A stretch of DNA of 64,000 bases from VXYL01 sp965243095 (GTDB lineage: Bacteria; Pseudomonadota; Gammaproteobacteria; Pseudomonadales; Azotimanducaceae): positions 3,100,001 to 3,164,000 of the forward strand of contig OZ251530.1 in NCBI GenBank assembly GCA_965243095.1. The letters run 5' to 3'. The translations under genes and the position numbers were made by a program. The notes beneath the pieces are model-generated. The model worked only from the letters and a program-made list of their open reading frames with translations, had not been told where the DNA came from and searched no databases. Positions 10,591 to 18,459 of the stretch are shown in pieces; position 1 is the first letter of the stretch, and each line of letters begins with the position of its first letter.

Positions 10591-12937
10591 ACAAGCGATG
10601 TCGTCTCGCGCAGCGCATCTTCCCGCGCTTGGCGTGCTGGTGGTGGTGTTCGCGCTCGGCGTCGCGGGCGTATCGGATTACGGCCTTGCCAACGATCAGC
10701 TCACGCAGCACCGCGTCGGCAAGTTCACCGTGGAGTATGTGCTTGGCGAAAGCAAGAAACTGTTGCGCCACAATCTGCGCTACTACGGCGCTGCGTTCGA
10801 GGTGGCGTTGCGGACTGCCGAACGCGCCTTCGGACTGACGGACGTTCAACACATCTATCTCTGTCGGTACATCTTGAGCCACGGCTTCTTTCTCCTTGGC
10901 GCGTTTGTCTGTTACCTGCTGGCGGCACGACTGTTTCAGAGCCGCTTGCTGGCGATTTTCGCCATGCTGTTCCTCCTCTGCCACCCGCGGCTTTTTGGCC
11001 ACTCGTTTTTCAACAGCAAGGACACGCCGTTTCTCAGCATGTTCCTGATCGCGCTTTTGCTGGCGCATGGAGCACTGCGTAGCGGGAATGTTCGCGCCTA
11101 CGCCGGGTTGGGCGCTTGGATCGGCTTGATCGGCAGCATTCGGCCGGTTGCCTTCTTGTTGGTGGTGCTTGTTCCGCTGTTGACCATTGTGGACTTCGCG
11201 TGCGGATCTCGCCGCGAGCGGGTGCGCCTGCTCATGTCGGCGAGCGCATTGGTGTTGGCGTCGATTTTGGCGTTGTTTCTCGCGCTGCCGTATTTGTGGG
11301 GCGATCCTTTGCCGCGCTTCGCCGAGTGGCTCGCGTTGATGTTCGACCACACGCATGTCGTCGGCTCGCTGTTCCTAGGCGAGCTCACCAACACCGACGA
11401 CCGGCCCTGGTCGTATGTTCCGGTGTGGTTCTCCATCACCACGCCGCCTACGGTTACGTTGCTTGCCTTGCTTGGAGTTGCGGCGCTTGCCGGCAGGTTC
11501 GTTCGCAGGCGCTATGATGGCGGCGATACCGCGCTTCGGTTTTGGCTTCTGCTGGCCATGTCCGTCTTGGTGCCGGTGGTGGTCGTTACGCTGTTCGTGG
11601 GCAACATCTACAACGGTTGGCGCCATCTGTACTTCGTCTATGGGCCGATGTGCCTGTTCGCCTGCGCCGGACTGTCCTGGCTCCGCGAAGCGGCGAGGGG
11701 CCGACTGGCTTCGCTGACGGTTGCCGTTGCAGCCGCGGGTTTGGTGCCAGTCGTCTGCTGGATCGCGTTGCTGCATCCGCATGAGCACGTCTATTTCAAC
11801 CTTCTGGTCGATCGCAAGACGCCCGAGCGTTTGCGTACGCAGTTCGACATGGACTATTGGGCGGTGTCGCACAAGGAAGCGCTGGAGTTCCTGTTGCGGC
11901 GCCATCCGGACGGGCCTATACCCGTGGCCGGGACCATCGGGCAAAGCACTAGAGTGCTGCCGAAGAAAGACCGAAGCCGCATCGTTCCGTCCCGCGAGTT
12001 TTCCGCATACCTCGCTACGGACTACCGCTATTGGTGGGGAGCGGGGGTGGAGGAGGGCGCCACCTACGCGCAACCGATTCATGTCCAAAAGGTGTTCGCC
12101 AATACCTTGTACGCGATAGTGCGGCTGCAAGTGGACGACGTGGCGAATACGCAATACGCGGCAGACTTTTCCGCTGGCTTGGCGACGCCGTCGGTAGCGA
12201 GAAACACGCCCTTTGGAGTGCATTGGGATGGCAAGGCGATCACCTACATCGGTGAGGATTGCCGGCCCGCGGATGTGGAAGGAGAGATCTTCCAGATCGG
12301 GCCGTCGCAACCCGTAGGACGGTTTTTCCTCCACGTCATCGGCGACAGCAAACTTGGCGCGGCTTCCGCGGGTGGCTATTTCCACAACGAGGACTTTCAA
12401 TTTCGGCACCGTGGCGTGGTGTTCCATGACGGCGATGACGGAGAAAGTCGGGTTTGCATGGCGCGGGTAGCGTTGGACGGCTACGCCGTGGATGCGCTGC
12501 GCACCGGACAGCTAGACGGCGAACGAAAGCCGGCCTGGGCCGTTCAGATCACCACCGTGGACGCCGCAGCGCTGGCTGGCAAACTGGCGCGAGTGGCGAG
12601 GAGGGAACCGCAAGCGCGTGGCCGGTATGATGTCCACATAAACGATGGTGCGCTGCTCTATGTGAAAGAAGGATGCCGTGAAGAAGATCGAGCGGCGCCT
12701 TTCTTTCTACACGTCGTCCCCCTCAACCGTTGGGATGCACCACCGGATGTCCAAAAAAAAGGTTTCGCCAATCGCGACTTCACCTTCGCCACGCACGGCG
12801 CGATGTTGGAAGACACCTGCGTATTGCGCGCGCGGTTGCCGGCGTTTCGGGCGCGGACAGCCCACACCGGCCAATATGTTCGCGATCGCGGCGAACTTTG
12901 GCGCGTTGACGTAGCTTTGAGCAATGGCAGCGACTGA
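10577..12937 (+). CDS. Polytopic membrane protein (GT39/PMT-like) with two C-terminal repeat domains, paralogue B
   Basis: This is an obvious tandem paralogue of the preceding gene: the same 786-residue length, and collinear similarity from DYGLANDQLTQHRVGKF through CHPRLFGHSFFNSKDTPFLS and FNLLVDRKTPERLRTQFD to the end. The two C-terminal domains lie near residues 544-657 (VHWDGKAITYIGEDCRPADV) and 683-784 (DVHINDGALLYVKEGC). The track start at 10577 lies inside paralogue A; an ATG at 10598, 8 bases after the A stop, would give a protein 7 residues shorter that aligns equally well. The gene overlaps the next by 14 bases, so A-B-C are very probably one transcript. It may be a glycosyltransferase; no substrate is inferred. 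Confidence 0.8.
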   Translation: MPALRQAMSSRAAHLPALGVLVVVFALGVAGVSDYGLANDQLTQHRVGKFTVEYVLGESKKLLRHNLRYYGAAFEVALRTAERAFGLTDVQHIYLCRYILSHGFFLLGAFVCYLLAARLFQSRLLAIFAMLFLLCHPRLFGHSFFNSKDTPFLSMFLIALLLAHGALRSGNVRAYAGLGAWIGLIGSIRPVAFLLVVLVPLLTIVDFACGSRRERVRLLMSASALVLASILALFLALPYLWGDPLPRFAEWLALMFDHTHVVGSLFLGELTNTDDRPWSYVPVWFSITTPPTVTLLALLGVAALAGRFVRRRYDGGDTALRFWLLLAMSVLVPVVVVTLFVGNIYNGWRHLYFVYGPMCLFACAGLSWLREAARGRLASLTVAVAAAGLVPVVCWIALLHPHEHVYFNLLVDRKTPERLRTQFDMDYWAVSHKEALEFLLRRHPDGPIPVAGTIGQSTRVLPKKDRSRIVPSREFSAYLATDYRYWWGAGVEEGATYAQPIHVQKVFANTLYAIVRLQVDDVANTQYAADFSAGLATPSVARNTPFGVHWDGKAITYIGEDCRPADVEGEIFQIGPSQPVGRFFLHVIGDSKLGAASAGGYFHNEDFQFRHRGVVFHDGDDGESRVCMARVALDGYAVDALRTGQLDGERKPAWAVQITTVDAAALAGKLARVARREPQARGRYDVHINDGALLYVKEGCREEDRAAPFFLHVVPLNRWDAPPDVQKKGFANRDFTFATHGAMLEDTCVLRARLPAFRARTAHTGQYVRDRGELWRVDVALSNGSD

Positions 12938-15344
12938 ACGAATCTCCGCGGTGCCCGAATCGGCGGGGCTGGGTGCGTGGCGGCAACGCTTTGGTGCTCA
13001 GGCGCGACGCGCTGCGCCACTGCCGCTCGCGCATCGGCTTGCCTTGCTCTATCTCGCGGCACCTCTCGGCGCCTGGTTGGTGGGGTGGTTCGCGTGGTGG
13101 ATTGGTCTGCCGCTGGCGGCGTTGCTAGCGGTTGCGCTGCTAGGAGCTCTGCGTGGCTCTTGGCGGCCGCGAGCGTGGCGCGTGGGCGTGAGCTTGGCGG
13201 CGGCGATGCTGGTTTGGGTGTTGTTGTCGCCCGTAGGCGGAATGTTCCTGCCCGAAGGACAAGACTGGATAGCGCACCGGGCGACATTCTTGGACCTTGC
13301 CGGCGACTGGCCGGTCTACCTGGCGGAGTTTGTCGACCGCCCGCAACCATTGTTCCGTTACCACCTAGGTTACTTCATCGTGCCGGGCCTCGTCGGCAAG
13401 TGGCTGGGAACCACCGCGTTGAACTGGGCTGTGCCGTTGTGGACTTGGACCGGGTTGACGTTGTTGGCGGTGCTGTTCAGCCACGCCTTGCCATCGCTGC
13501 GTGCCGCGTTGCTCGCCATCGTGGTCGGCGTCGTTCTGTTCGGCGGCATGGATGCGCTGCAGTACGTTTTGCGCGAGGGCCCTTGGGACGGCGTCGTGCG
13601 GTTTTGGGACAGGGTGAACAGACGCCTGAGTCCAGTGTTCCTGATGAATCGCGACAGCCCGATGTTTCTCGAATACTTGGCCAACGCGCTGCAGTTTCGC
13701 AATTCGCCGCAGCACTTTCTCGCCGGCGGAATCGGTGCGATGCTCGTTCTTCAACTGCGCGAACATGCGCGTTTTCTGGCGGTTGTGGGCGTGGTTCTCG
13801 TTTGTTGCGCGTTCTGGAGCGCGTTCGTGGCCGTTGGTTTGGCAGTTCTAACGGTGGGTCTTTTTTGTGGCGAGGGCACCCGGCGATCGCTCGCTTGGCC
13901 CAACACATTGGCCGCGCCGTTGCTCGCCGGCGTGGTGGCACTTTACTTCGCCAGCGGCTTGGTGGACTTCCCACACGGTTGGTTGTGGCATCTCTACCCC
14001 AGCGGCTGGCGCATGGCTTGGGACGTGTTGGCACTGTATTTCTGCGAGTTCGGGGTGCTTGCCGCGCTGCTATGGCGTCTGCGACCGGGCGTGGTTCGCG
14101 ATCCGATCTTTGTCGCAGCGCTGCTCGTGTTATTGGTGGTGCCTTGGTATTGGTATGGCGACTACGACTTCAGCGAGTTGACCCTGCGCGTGGTGGTGCC
14201 TTCGTTGTTCGTGCTCGGCTATCACGCGACGCGGATTTTGACGGCGCGATTGCCCGAGGTCGCCGCCCTTGGGCGGGAGTTTGGTGGCGAAGCTGGGCGG
14301 GACGTGGCGGGGAGTAAGGCGGGCGAGTCGTTAAACAGCGTAACACAAGGTGTAGTTGGGCGCCGATTGGCATTTGCCGCGTTGGCGACGGTCCTCGCTG
14401 TCGGCGCTTTATCCGCGCTGGCGGAGTTCTCGATCGTGCTGCGCCGGCCGGGATGGGTGCCATACGGGCCCACAGACGGCAACACGTCAACAACACTTTG
14501 GGCCACGGCTGTCGAGCAGCGCGTCGCTCGTGCGCCGCCGCCGTTGTTGCAACTGCTGTTGGCCCGCCGCGGCAGAGACGGCACGCCGAAAGGCGACTTG
14601 CTGCTGCGCGCCGATTACGACTTGTATCTGCGCGGCGATTTTCTGGTTTACGCACGCGAGGTTTGCGACGTGGACTTCGAACGCACGACCCGTTTCTTTC
14701 TTCGCCGTCGAGACGAGGCCCGCAGCGGCGAGGAGCAGCCCGCCACGCCGGCGCCCTCTCGCGAGTTCGGGCTGCGGCCGGCGCATCTGCGCCGGGGCCA
14801 CCCCTGCGTTTTCGGCCGCCGCCTACCCGTTTGGGCGACCGCGCGGATTCGCCTCGGCCAATCGGTTCCGCGGGAAGGGGTTGTTTGGGAAGCGGACGTG
14901 CCGTTCGACTCGCACCTGCGCACCGAGTCGCGTGTCGTGCGCCGTAGCGAGAGCTTTTTCGCGGCTCGCCACAAGGCGTTGCGCGATGCCACCGTTGGCA
15001 CGCCCGTCGCGCGTTCGTTTTTCGACGTGTTCGTTGCCGGCGATGCCTTGATTTTCGCCAAGACGCCTTGCGACACCACCGACACTGCGGCGAAGTTCCT
15101 CGTGCATGCTTTTCCGCTGCAGGATGAGACGCTTCCGGCGCATCGCCAACACGCCGGTTTCGAGAACCTGGATTTTCGGTTCGGCGAGCGCGGCGCGCTC
15201 TTCGACGGCGAATGTGCCACGGCGGCGACGCTGCCATCCTATTCGCTTTCGCGGGTGCGCGTGGGACAATGGCACGAAACGCGAGGAGACATTCTGTGGC
15301 AAGCCGAGATCGATTTCGCACGCGACGTGGTCGCTGTCGATTGA
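12924..15344 (+). CDS. Polytopic membrane protein with the same duplicated C-terminal domain (protein C)
   Basis: Function unknown. The first ~490 residues carry many hydrophobic segments but do not align by eye with A/B; a long periplasmic-looking loop follows the second or third helix (FLPEGQDWIAHRATFLDLAG, QPLFRYHLGYFIVPGLVG), as in other polyprenyl-sugar-dependent membrane enzymes. The C-terminus has two copies of the A/B domain: about residues 564-661 (DLYLRGDFLVYAREVCDVDF ... GQSVPREGVVWEADV) and 699-803 (FDVFVAGDALIFAKTPCDTT ... GQWHETRGDILWQAEI). Sharing this domain with A and B implies a common partner or location for the three products. Its stop overlaps the TTG start of the protease gene (TTGA). 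Confidence 0.8.
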   Translation: MAATERISAVPESAGLGAWRQRFGAQARRAAPLPLAHRLALLYLAAPLGAWLVGWFAWWIGLPLAALLAVALLGALRGSWRPRAWRVGVSLAAAMLVWVLLSPVGGMFLPEGQDWIAHRATFLDLAGDWPVYLAEFVDRPQPLFRYHLGYFIVPGLVGKWLGTTALNWAVPLWTWTGLTLLAVLFSHALPSLRAALLAIVVGVVLFGGMDALQYVLREGPWDGVVRFWDRVNRRLSPVFLMNRDSPMFLEYLANALQFRNSPQHFLAGGIGAMLVLQLREHARFLAVVGVVLVCCAFWSAFVAVGLAVLTVGLFCGEGTRRSLAWPNTLAAPLLAGVVALYFASGLVDFPHGWLWHLYPSGWRMAWDVLALYFCEFGVLAALLWRLRPGVVRDPIFVAALLVLLVVPWYWYGDYDFSELTLRVVVPSLFVLGYHATRILTARLPEVAALGREFGGEAGRDVAGSKAGESLNSVTQGVVGRRLAFAALATVLAVGALSALAEFSIVLRRPGWVPYGPTDGNTSTTLWATAVEQRVARAPPPLLQLLLARRGRDGTPKGDLLLRADYDLYLRGDFLVYAREVCDVDFERTTRFFLRRRDEARSGEEQPATPAPSREFGLRPAHLRRGHPCVFGRRLPVWATARIRLGQSVPREGVVWEADVPFDSHLRTESRVVRRSESFFAARHKALRDATVGTPVARSFFDVFVAGDALIFAKTPCDTTDTAAKFLVHAFPLQDETLPAHRQHAGFENLDFRFGERGALFDGECATAATLPSYSLSRVRVGQWHETRGDILWQAEIDFARDVVAVD

Positions 15345-18103
15345 ACAGAGGCATCCAGTTCGCGAGGTTGCGGTTCGCCGCGGCCGTGCTGTGCGCGGCG
15401 GGCGTGGTTGGGGCGGGTCAGGTAGCAGGGCTCGAAGCCGACACCAAACGCGATTACGCGGACGCCAAAGCGCTCGCGTCCGCGGTGCGCGTGGATCTGC
15501 CCGCGTTGTCCCCGCCGGCCGCGGCGATCAACCGCGATGATGCGGGCCCGGTGCGCATAGGCGTTCACCGTTCGCTGTCGCCCGGTGTCGGCGAACTCGC
15601 GCCGCGGCTGAACTGGAGGCCGCTCCCGGATGGCGGCGTCGTTGCCGCGGTGGTGGTCGCGTCCGAGGGCGCGGCCTTCGTGCGCGTCGCCATCAAAGCA
15701 AGTTTGGGTCCTAGCGGCGAGTTGCGGTACTTCCAACCCGGACAAGCGCCACTCGGCCACGCGGTTGTCACGCAGGCCGACTTCGCGCCCGCACGGCTTG
15801 GCGGCGAGAACGCCGTGTTGTGGTCGCCTTCGGTGGCGGGGGAGTCGTTGGGCGTGGAGATTGTTTTGCCATCCGCGCCGTCTGCAAGAACCCCGCAAGC
15901 GTTTTCTTTCTCCGTGGTGAAGATCGCGCACGGAACGGTGGACCGGAACGCGCCTGCGTCTTGGCGACCCAAAGCGCTTGCCTGCGACAACCATGTGGAT
16001 GTGCGCTGCCGGGTGGAGCAGTTCCCCGCCGGCCTTGACGATGCGGTGGCGCGCTTGGTGTTCGAATCCGGCGGCAGCACCTACGCCTGCACCGGCACGT
16101 TGCTTCGCGATCGCCCGGCGAGCGGCCAAGCGTTCTTTCTCACCGCCAACCACTGCGTCGGCACCGTCGCCGGAGCGAACTCGGTGGAGACCACCTGGTT
16201 CTTTCAGCGCCCCAGTTGCGGCGCGTCCAACATCGATCGCGGCGTAACCGTGTACGGCGGCGCGAATTTGCTCGCCACCAGTGTCGCGCAGGACTCTTCG
16301 CTGCTCATGTTGCGCGGCGACTTGCCATCACGCGCCGACTACGCCGATTGGACGCCGCGGCGTCCGGCGCATCCAGCGCACGTGATTGGCATCCATCACC
16401 CGGGCGGCGAGGAGAAGAGATACGCCGGCGGCGCCACGCTGGCAAACCACGACGCCATCGTCGGCCGGCGCGAAATCACCCGCAATTCCTTGATCGTGCG
16501 CTGGGACGACGGCCTGACGGAACGCGGCAGCAGCGGCTCCGGCTTGTTTCACGAGGGCGCGCTGGTCGGTGTGCTTTCGGGCGGGGCCGGGTGCGCCGAC
16601 CCCCAGGATGCGTACGGCCCGTTTGCGGATTTCCATCCGCGCGCTTGTCCGTGGTTGTCTCCCGGCGCGGTCTGCGTGGACGATGGCAACGCGCCGCTGT
16701 TCCTTGCCGCCGGAGACGGCCGCCGCGAGAGCTTCGCCCGCGTCGTCAACCACAGCGCCAAGCCCGGCAGCTTGTGGATCCATCCGCGCGATGACAGCGG
16801 CCGCGCGTTCCCGTCGATCACTTTGCCCATCGGCGCCAACGCGGTGGTTCACTTCAACTCGACGGATTTGGAGACGGGCAATCCGCGCAAGGGCATTGCC
16901 CGGGGCGTTGGCGCGGGCGTTGGCGACTGGCGGTTGCGCGTCGAGGCCGATGTGGACGTTGAAGTGCTGGCGTATGTGCGCACCAACAGCGGCTTCGTGA
17001 CGAGCATGCACGAATTGATACCGCCCCAATGGAACGGCAACTATCAGGTGCCGTTCTTCAACCCGGCGAGCAACCGCTCCCAAGAGAGCTTGTTGCGCCT
17101 CGCCAACCCCAACGGGGAGGATGTGAACATCGTCATCCGCGGCGTTGACGACGCCGGCGCGTTGAGTTCGACGGTGGCCCTGACGTTGGCGCCCCGCGAG
17201 GCCCGCGCCGTCACCGCACGACAACTCGAACGTGGCGCTTCGACTCTCGAAGGCGCGTTGGGCGACGGCGCCGGCAAGTGGCGCTTGCTGCTAACGCCAA
17301 GTCAACCGATAGAAGCGATGAGTTTGTTGGAGACGCCCGGCGGCAAATTGACGAATCTCTCCACGGTTCCACTGCCGGTCTCGTGGCTTGCCGACCATCT
17401 TGGCTTTCGCGCGCCGTTTTTCTCCTCGGCCCGCCACGCGGCGCAGCAAGGCTTCGTGCGCCTGTTCAACTACGGGCTGGCGGACGCGACGGTATCGGCG
17501 TTTGCGGTGGACGACGCCGGGGAAAGGCATGGTTCGCTGGATTTGTCGCTGCGCTCCGGCGCCGCTCTCCACTTCAACTCGGACGACTGGGAAGACGGCA
17601 ACCCCGACAAGGGCATCCCGGAGGGGTTCGCCGGCGAGGGCAATTGGCGTTTGGAGTTCGAACAGTTGGCCGCGGGCGTGCAAATGCTCGCCTACACGCG
17701 CAGCAAGGACGGCTTCGTAACCGCCATGCACGACGTGGTGCCGGGCCCGAACAAAAGGCACCAAGTGCCGTTCTTCAACCCCGCCAGCAACACCGCGCAG
17801 GTGAGCAAGCTGCGCCTAGTGAACCCGGCCGACCAGCCCGCCTCGGTGACCATACACGGGCTTGACGACCACGGCGAAGCCGGCGCCGCAGACGTGCGTT
17901 TGCGGCTGAACGCCGGCGCCGCGCGAATGATCACCGCGCAGCAACTCGAAGCCGGCGGCGCCGGCTTGACCGGCAAGCTCGGCGACGGCCGCGGCAAGTG
18001 GCGGCTGCACGTTTCGGCCGATCAAGAGATCGACGCGGTGAACCTTCTCGAAAGCCCCACCGGCGACATCGCCAATCTCTCCACCGGAACGCGGCCTCCG
18101 TAG
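15341..18103 (+). CDS. Secreted trypsin-like serine protease with repeated C-terminal modules
   Basis: A TTG at 15341, overlapping the previous stop, gives MNRGIQFARLRFAAAVLCAA, a signal peptide; the open frame extends further upstream inside gene C but that part is not protein-like. The S1-family catalytic triad is visible: His271 in LTANHCVG, Asp318 in QDSSLLML and Ser398 in RGSSGSGLF, the layout of lysyl-endopeptidase-type enzymes, with several cysteines (CRVEQF, CTGTLL) that could form disulfides. From about residue 445 come repeated modules of ~225 residues built from HFNSTDLETGNPRKGIA, GFVTSMHELIP, VPFFNPASNRSQESLLRL and GDGAGKWRL blocks; these modules recur in the LRR protein at 18460-21447. 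The product is probably exported; modules may bind surface or target. Cleavage specificity is not determined. Confidence 0.85.
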   Translation: MNRGIQFARLRFAAAVLCAAGVVGAGQVAGLEADTKRDYADAKALASAVRVDLPALSPPAAAINRDDAGPVRIGVHRSLSPGVGELAPRLNWRPLPDGGVVAAVVVASEGAAFVRVAIKASLGPSGELRYFQPGQAPLGHAVVTQADFAPARLGGENAVLWSPSVAGESLGVEIVLPSAPSARTPQAFSFSVVKIAHGTVDRNAPASWRPKALACDNHVDVRCRVEQFPAGLDDAVARLVFESGGSTYACTGTLLRDRPASGQAFFLTANHCVGTVAGANSVETTWFFQRPSCGASNIDRGVTVYGGANLLATSVAQDSSLLMLRGDLPSRADYADWTPRRPAHPAHVIGIHHPGGEEKRYAGGATLANHDAIVGRREITRNSLIVRWDDGLTERGSSGSGLFHEGALVGVLSGGAGCADPQDAYGPFADFHPRACPWLSPGAVCVDDGNAPLFLAAGDGRRESFARVVNHSAKPGSLWIHPRDDSGRAFPSITLPIGANAVVHFNSTDLETGNPRKGIARGVGAGVGDWRLRVEADVDVEVLAYVRTNSGFVTSMHELIPPQWNGNYQVPFFNPASNRSQESLLRLANPNGEDVNIVIRGVDDAGALSSTVALTLAPREARAVTARQLERGASTLEGALGDGAGKWRLLLTPSQPIEAMSLLETPGGKLTNLSTVPLPVSWLADHLGFRAPFFSSARHAAQQGFVRLFNYGLADATVSAFAVDDAGERHGSLDLSLRSGAALHFNSDDWEDGNPDKGIPEGFAGEGNWRLEFEQLAAGVQMLAYTRSKDGFVTAMHDVVPGPNKRHQVPFFNPASNTAQVSKLRLVNPADQPASVTIHGLDDHGEAGAADVRLRLNAGAARMITAQQLEAGGAGLTGKLGDGRGKWRLHVSADQEIDAVNLLESPTGDIANLSTGTRPP

Positions 18104-18119
18104 CCGCCCCGGCTGGGGA

Positions 18120-18332
18120 TCATTGGGGCCGCCTGCTGCCGCGCCGTTCGCGTGCGCGAATGGCATCGGCCTTGGCGCGGTTGGCCGCTTCCCACTGCCG
18201 ATAGGGCGGCAACGGGGGCAGGTCCTCGCCGGGCGCCGGCGCGGTCGCGCCAGTGCCCTCATAGGGGATGGTGTTGCGAAAGGTCACGCGAGCCAGACCT
18301 TGGAGACCTTCGCTGTCGGTGGGGTAGGGCAT
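18120..18332 (-). CDS. Possible small protein, 70 residues
   Basis: An ATG at 18330-18332 opens a 70-residue frame beginning MPYPTDSEGLQGLARVTFRN and ending in a basic, arginine-rich tail. I do not recognise a family. It fills the 356-bp gap between the convergent protease and LRR genes, which otherwise contains only the palindromic repeat at 18400-18455. No clear ribosome binding site was seen, and GC-rich DNA yields such frames by chance, so this is a weak call. Confidence 0.3.
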   Translation of the reverse strand: MPYPTDSEGLQGLARVTFRNTIPYEGTGATAPAPGEDLPPLPPYRQWEAANRAKADAIRARERRGSRRPQ

Positions 18333-18399
18333 GGCTGCGAATGTAGCAGAAAGCGCACCCAACGCAACGCTCGCGCTTTGGTAAGCGGTGTCGCGCCAA

Positions 18400-18455
18400 C
18401 CCCGGGAAGGCAGGCGTTCCACCTGCATGCGGGCGAGACGCCCGCGCTCCCGGGA
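18400..18455. repeat. GC-rich double-palindrome repeat, copy 1
   Basis: Two adjoining imperfect palindromes: one around GGCAGGCGTTCCACCTGC and one around GCGGGCGAGACGCCCGC, flanked by CCCGGGA and TCCCGGGA. The same design occurs at 27124-27206 and 62834-62889, and a half copy at 22521-22550. All four lie between genes. It may act as a bidirectional terminator or be a REP-like mobile palindrome; sequence alone does not decide. Confidence 0.75.
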
Positions 18456-18459
18456 CGGT

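Noticed and set aside
8221..12427. 760- and 350-residue minus-strand frames opposite the membrane proteins
   Set aside because: They are mirror images of the two paralogues: the same composition appears opposite both, and no signal or domain is seen.
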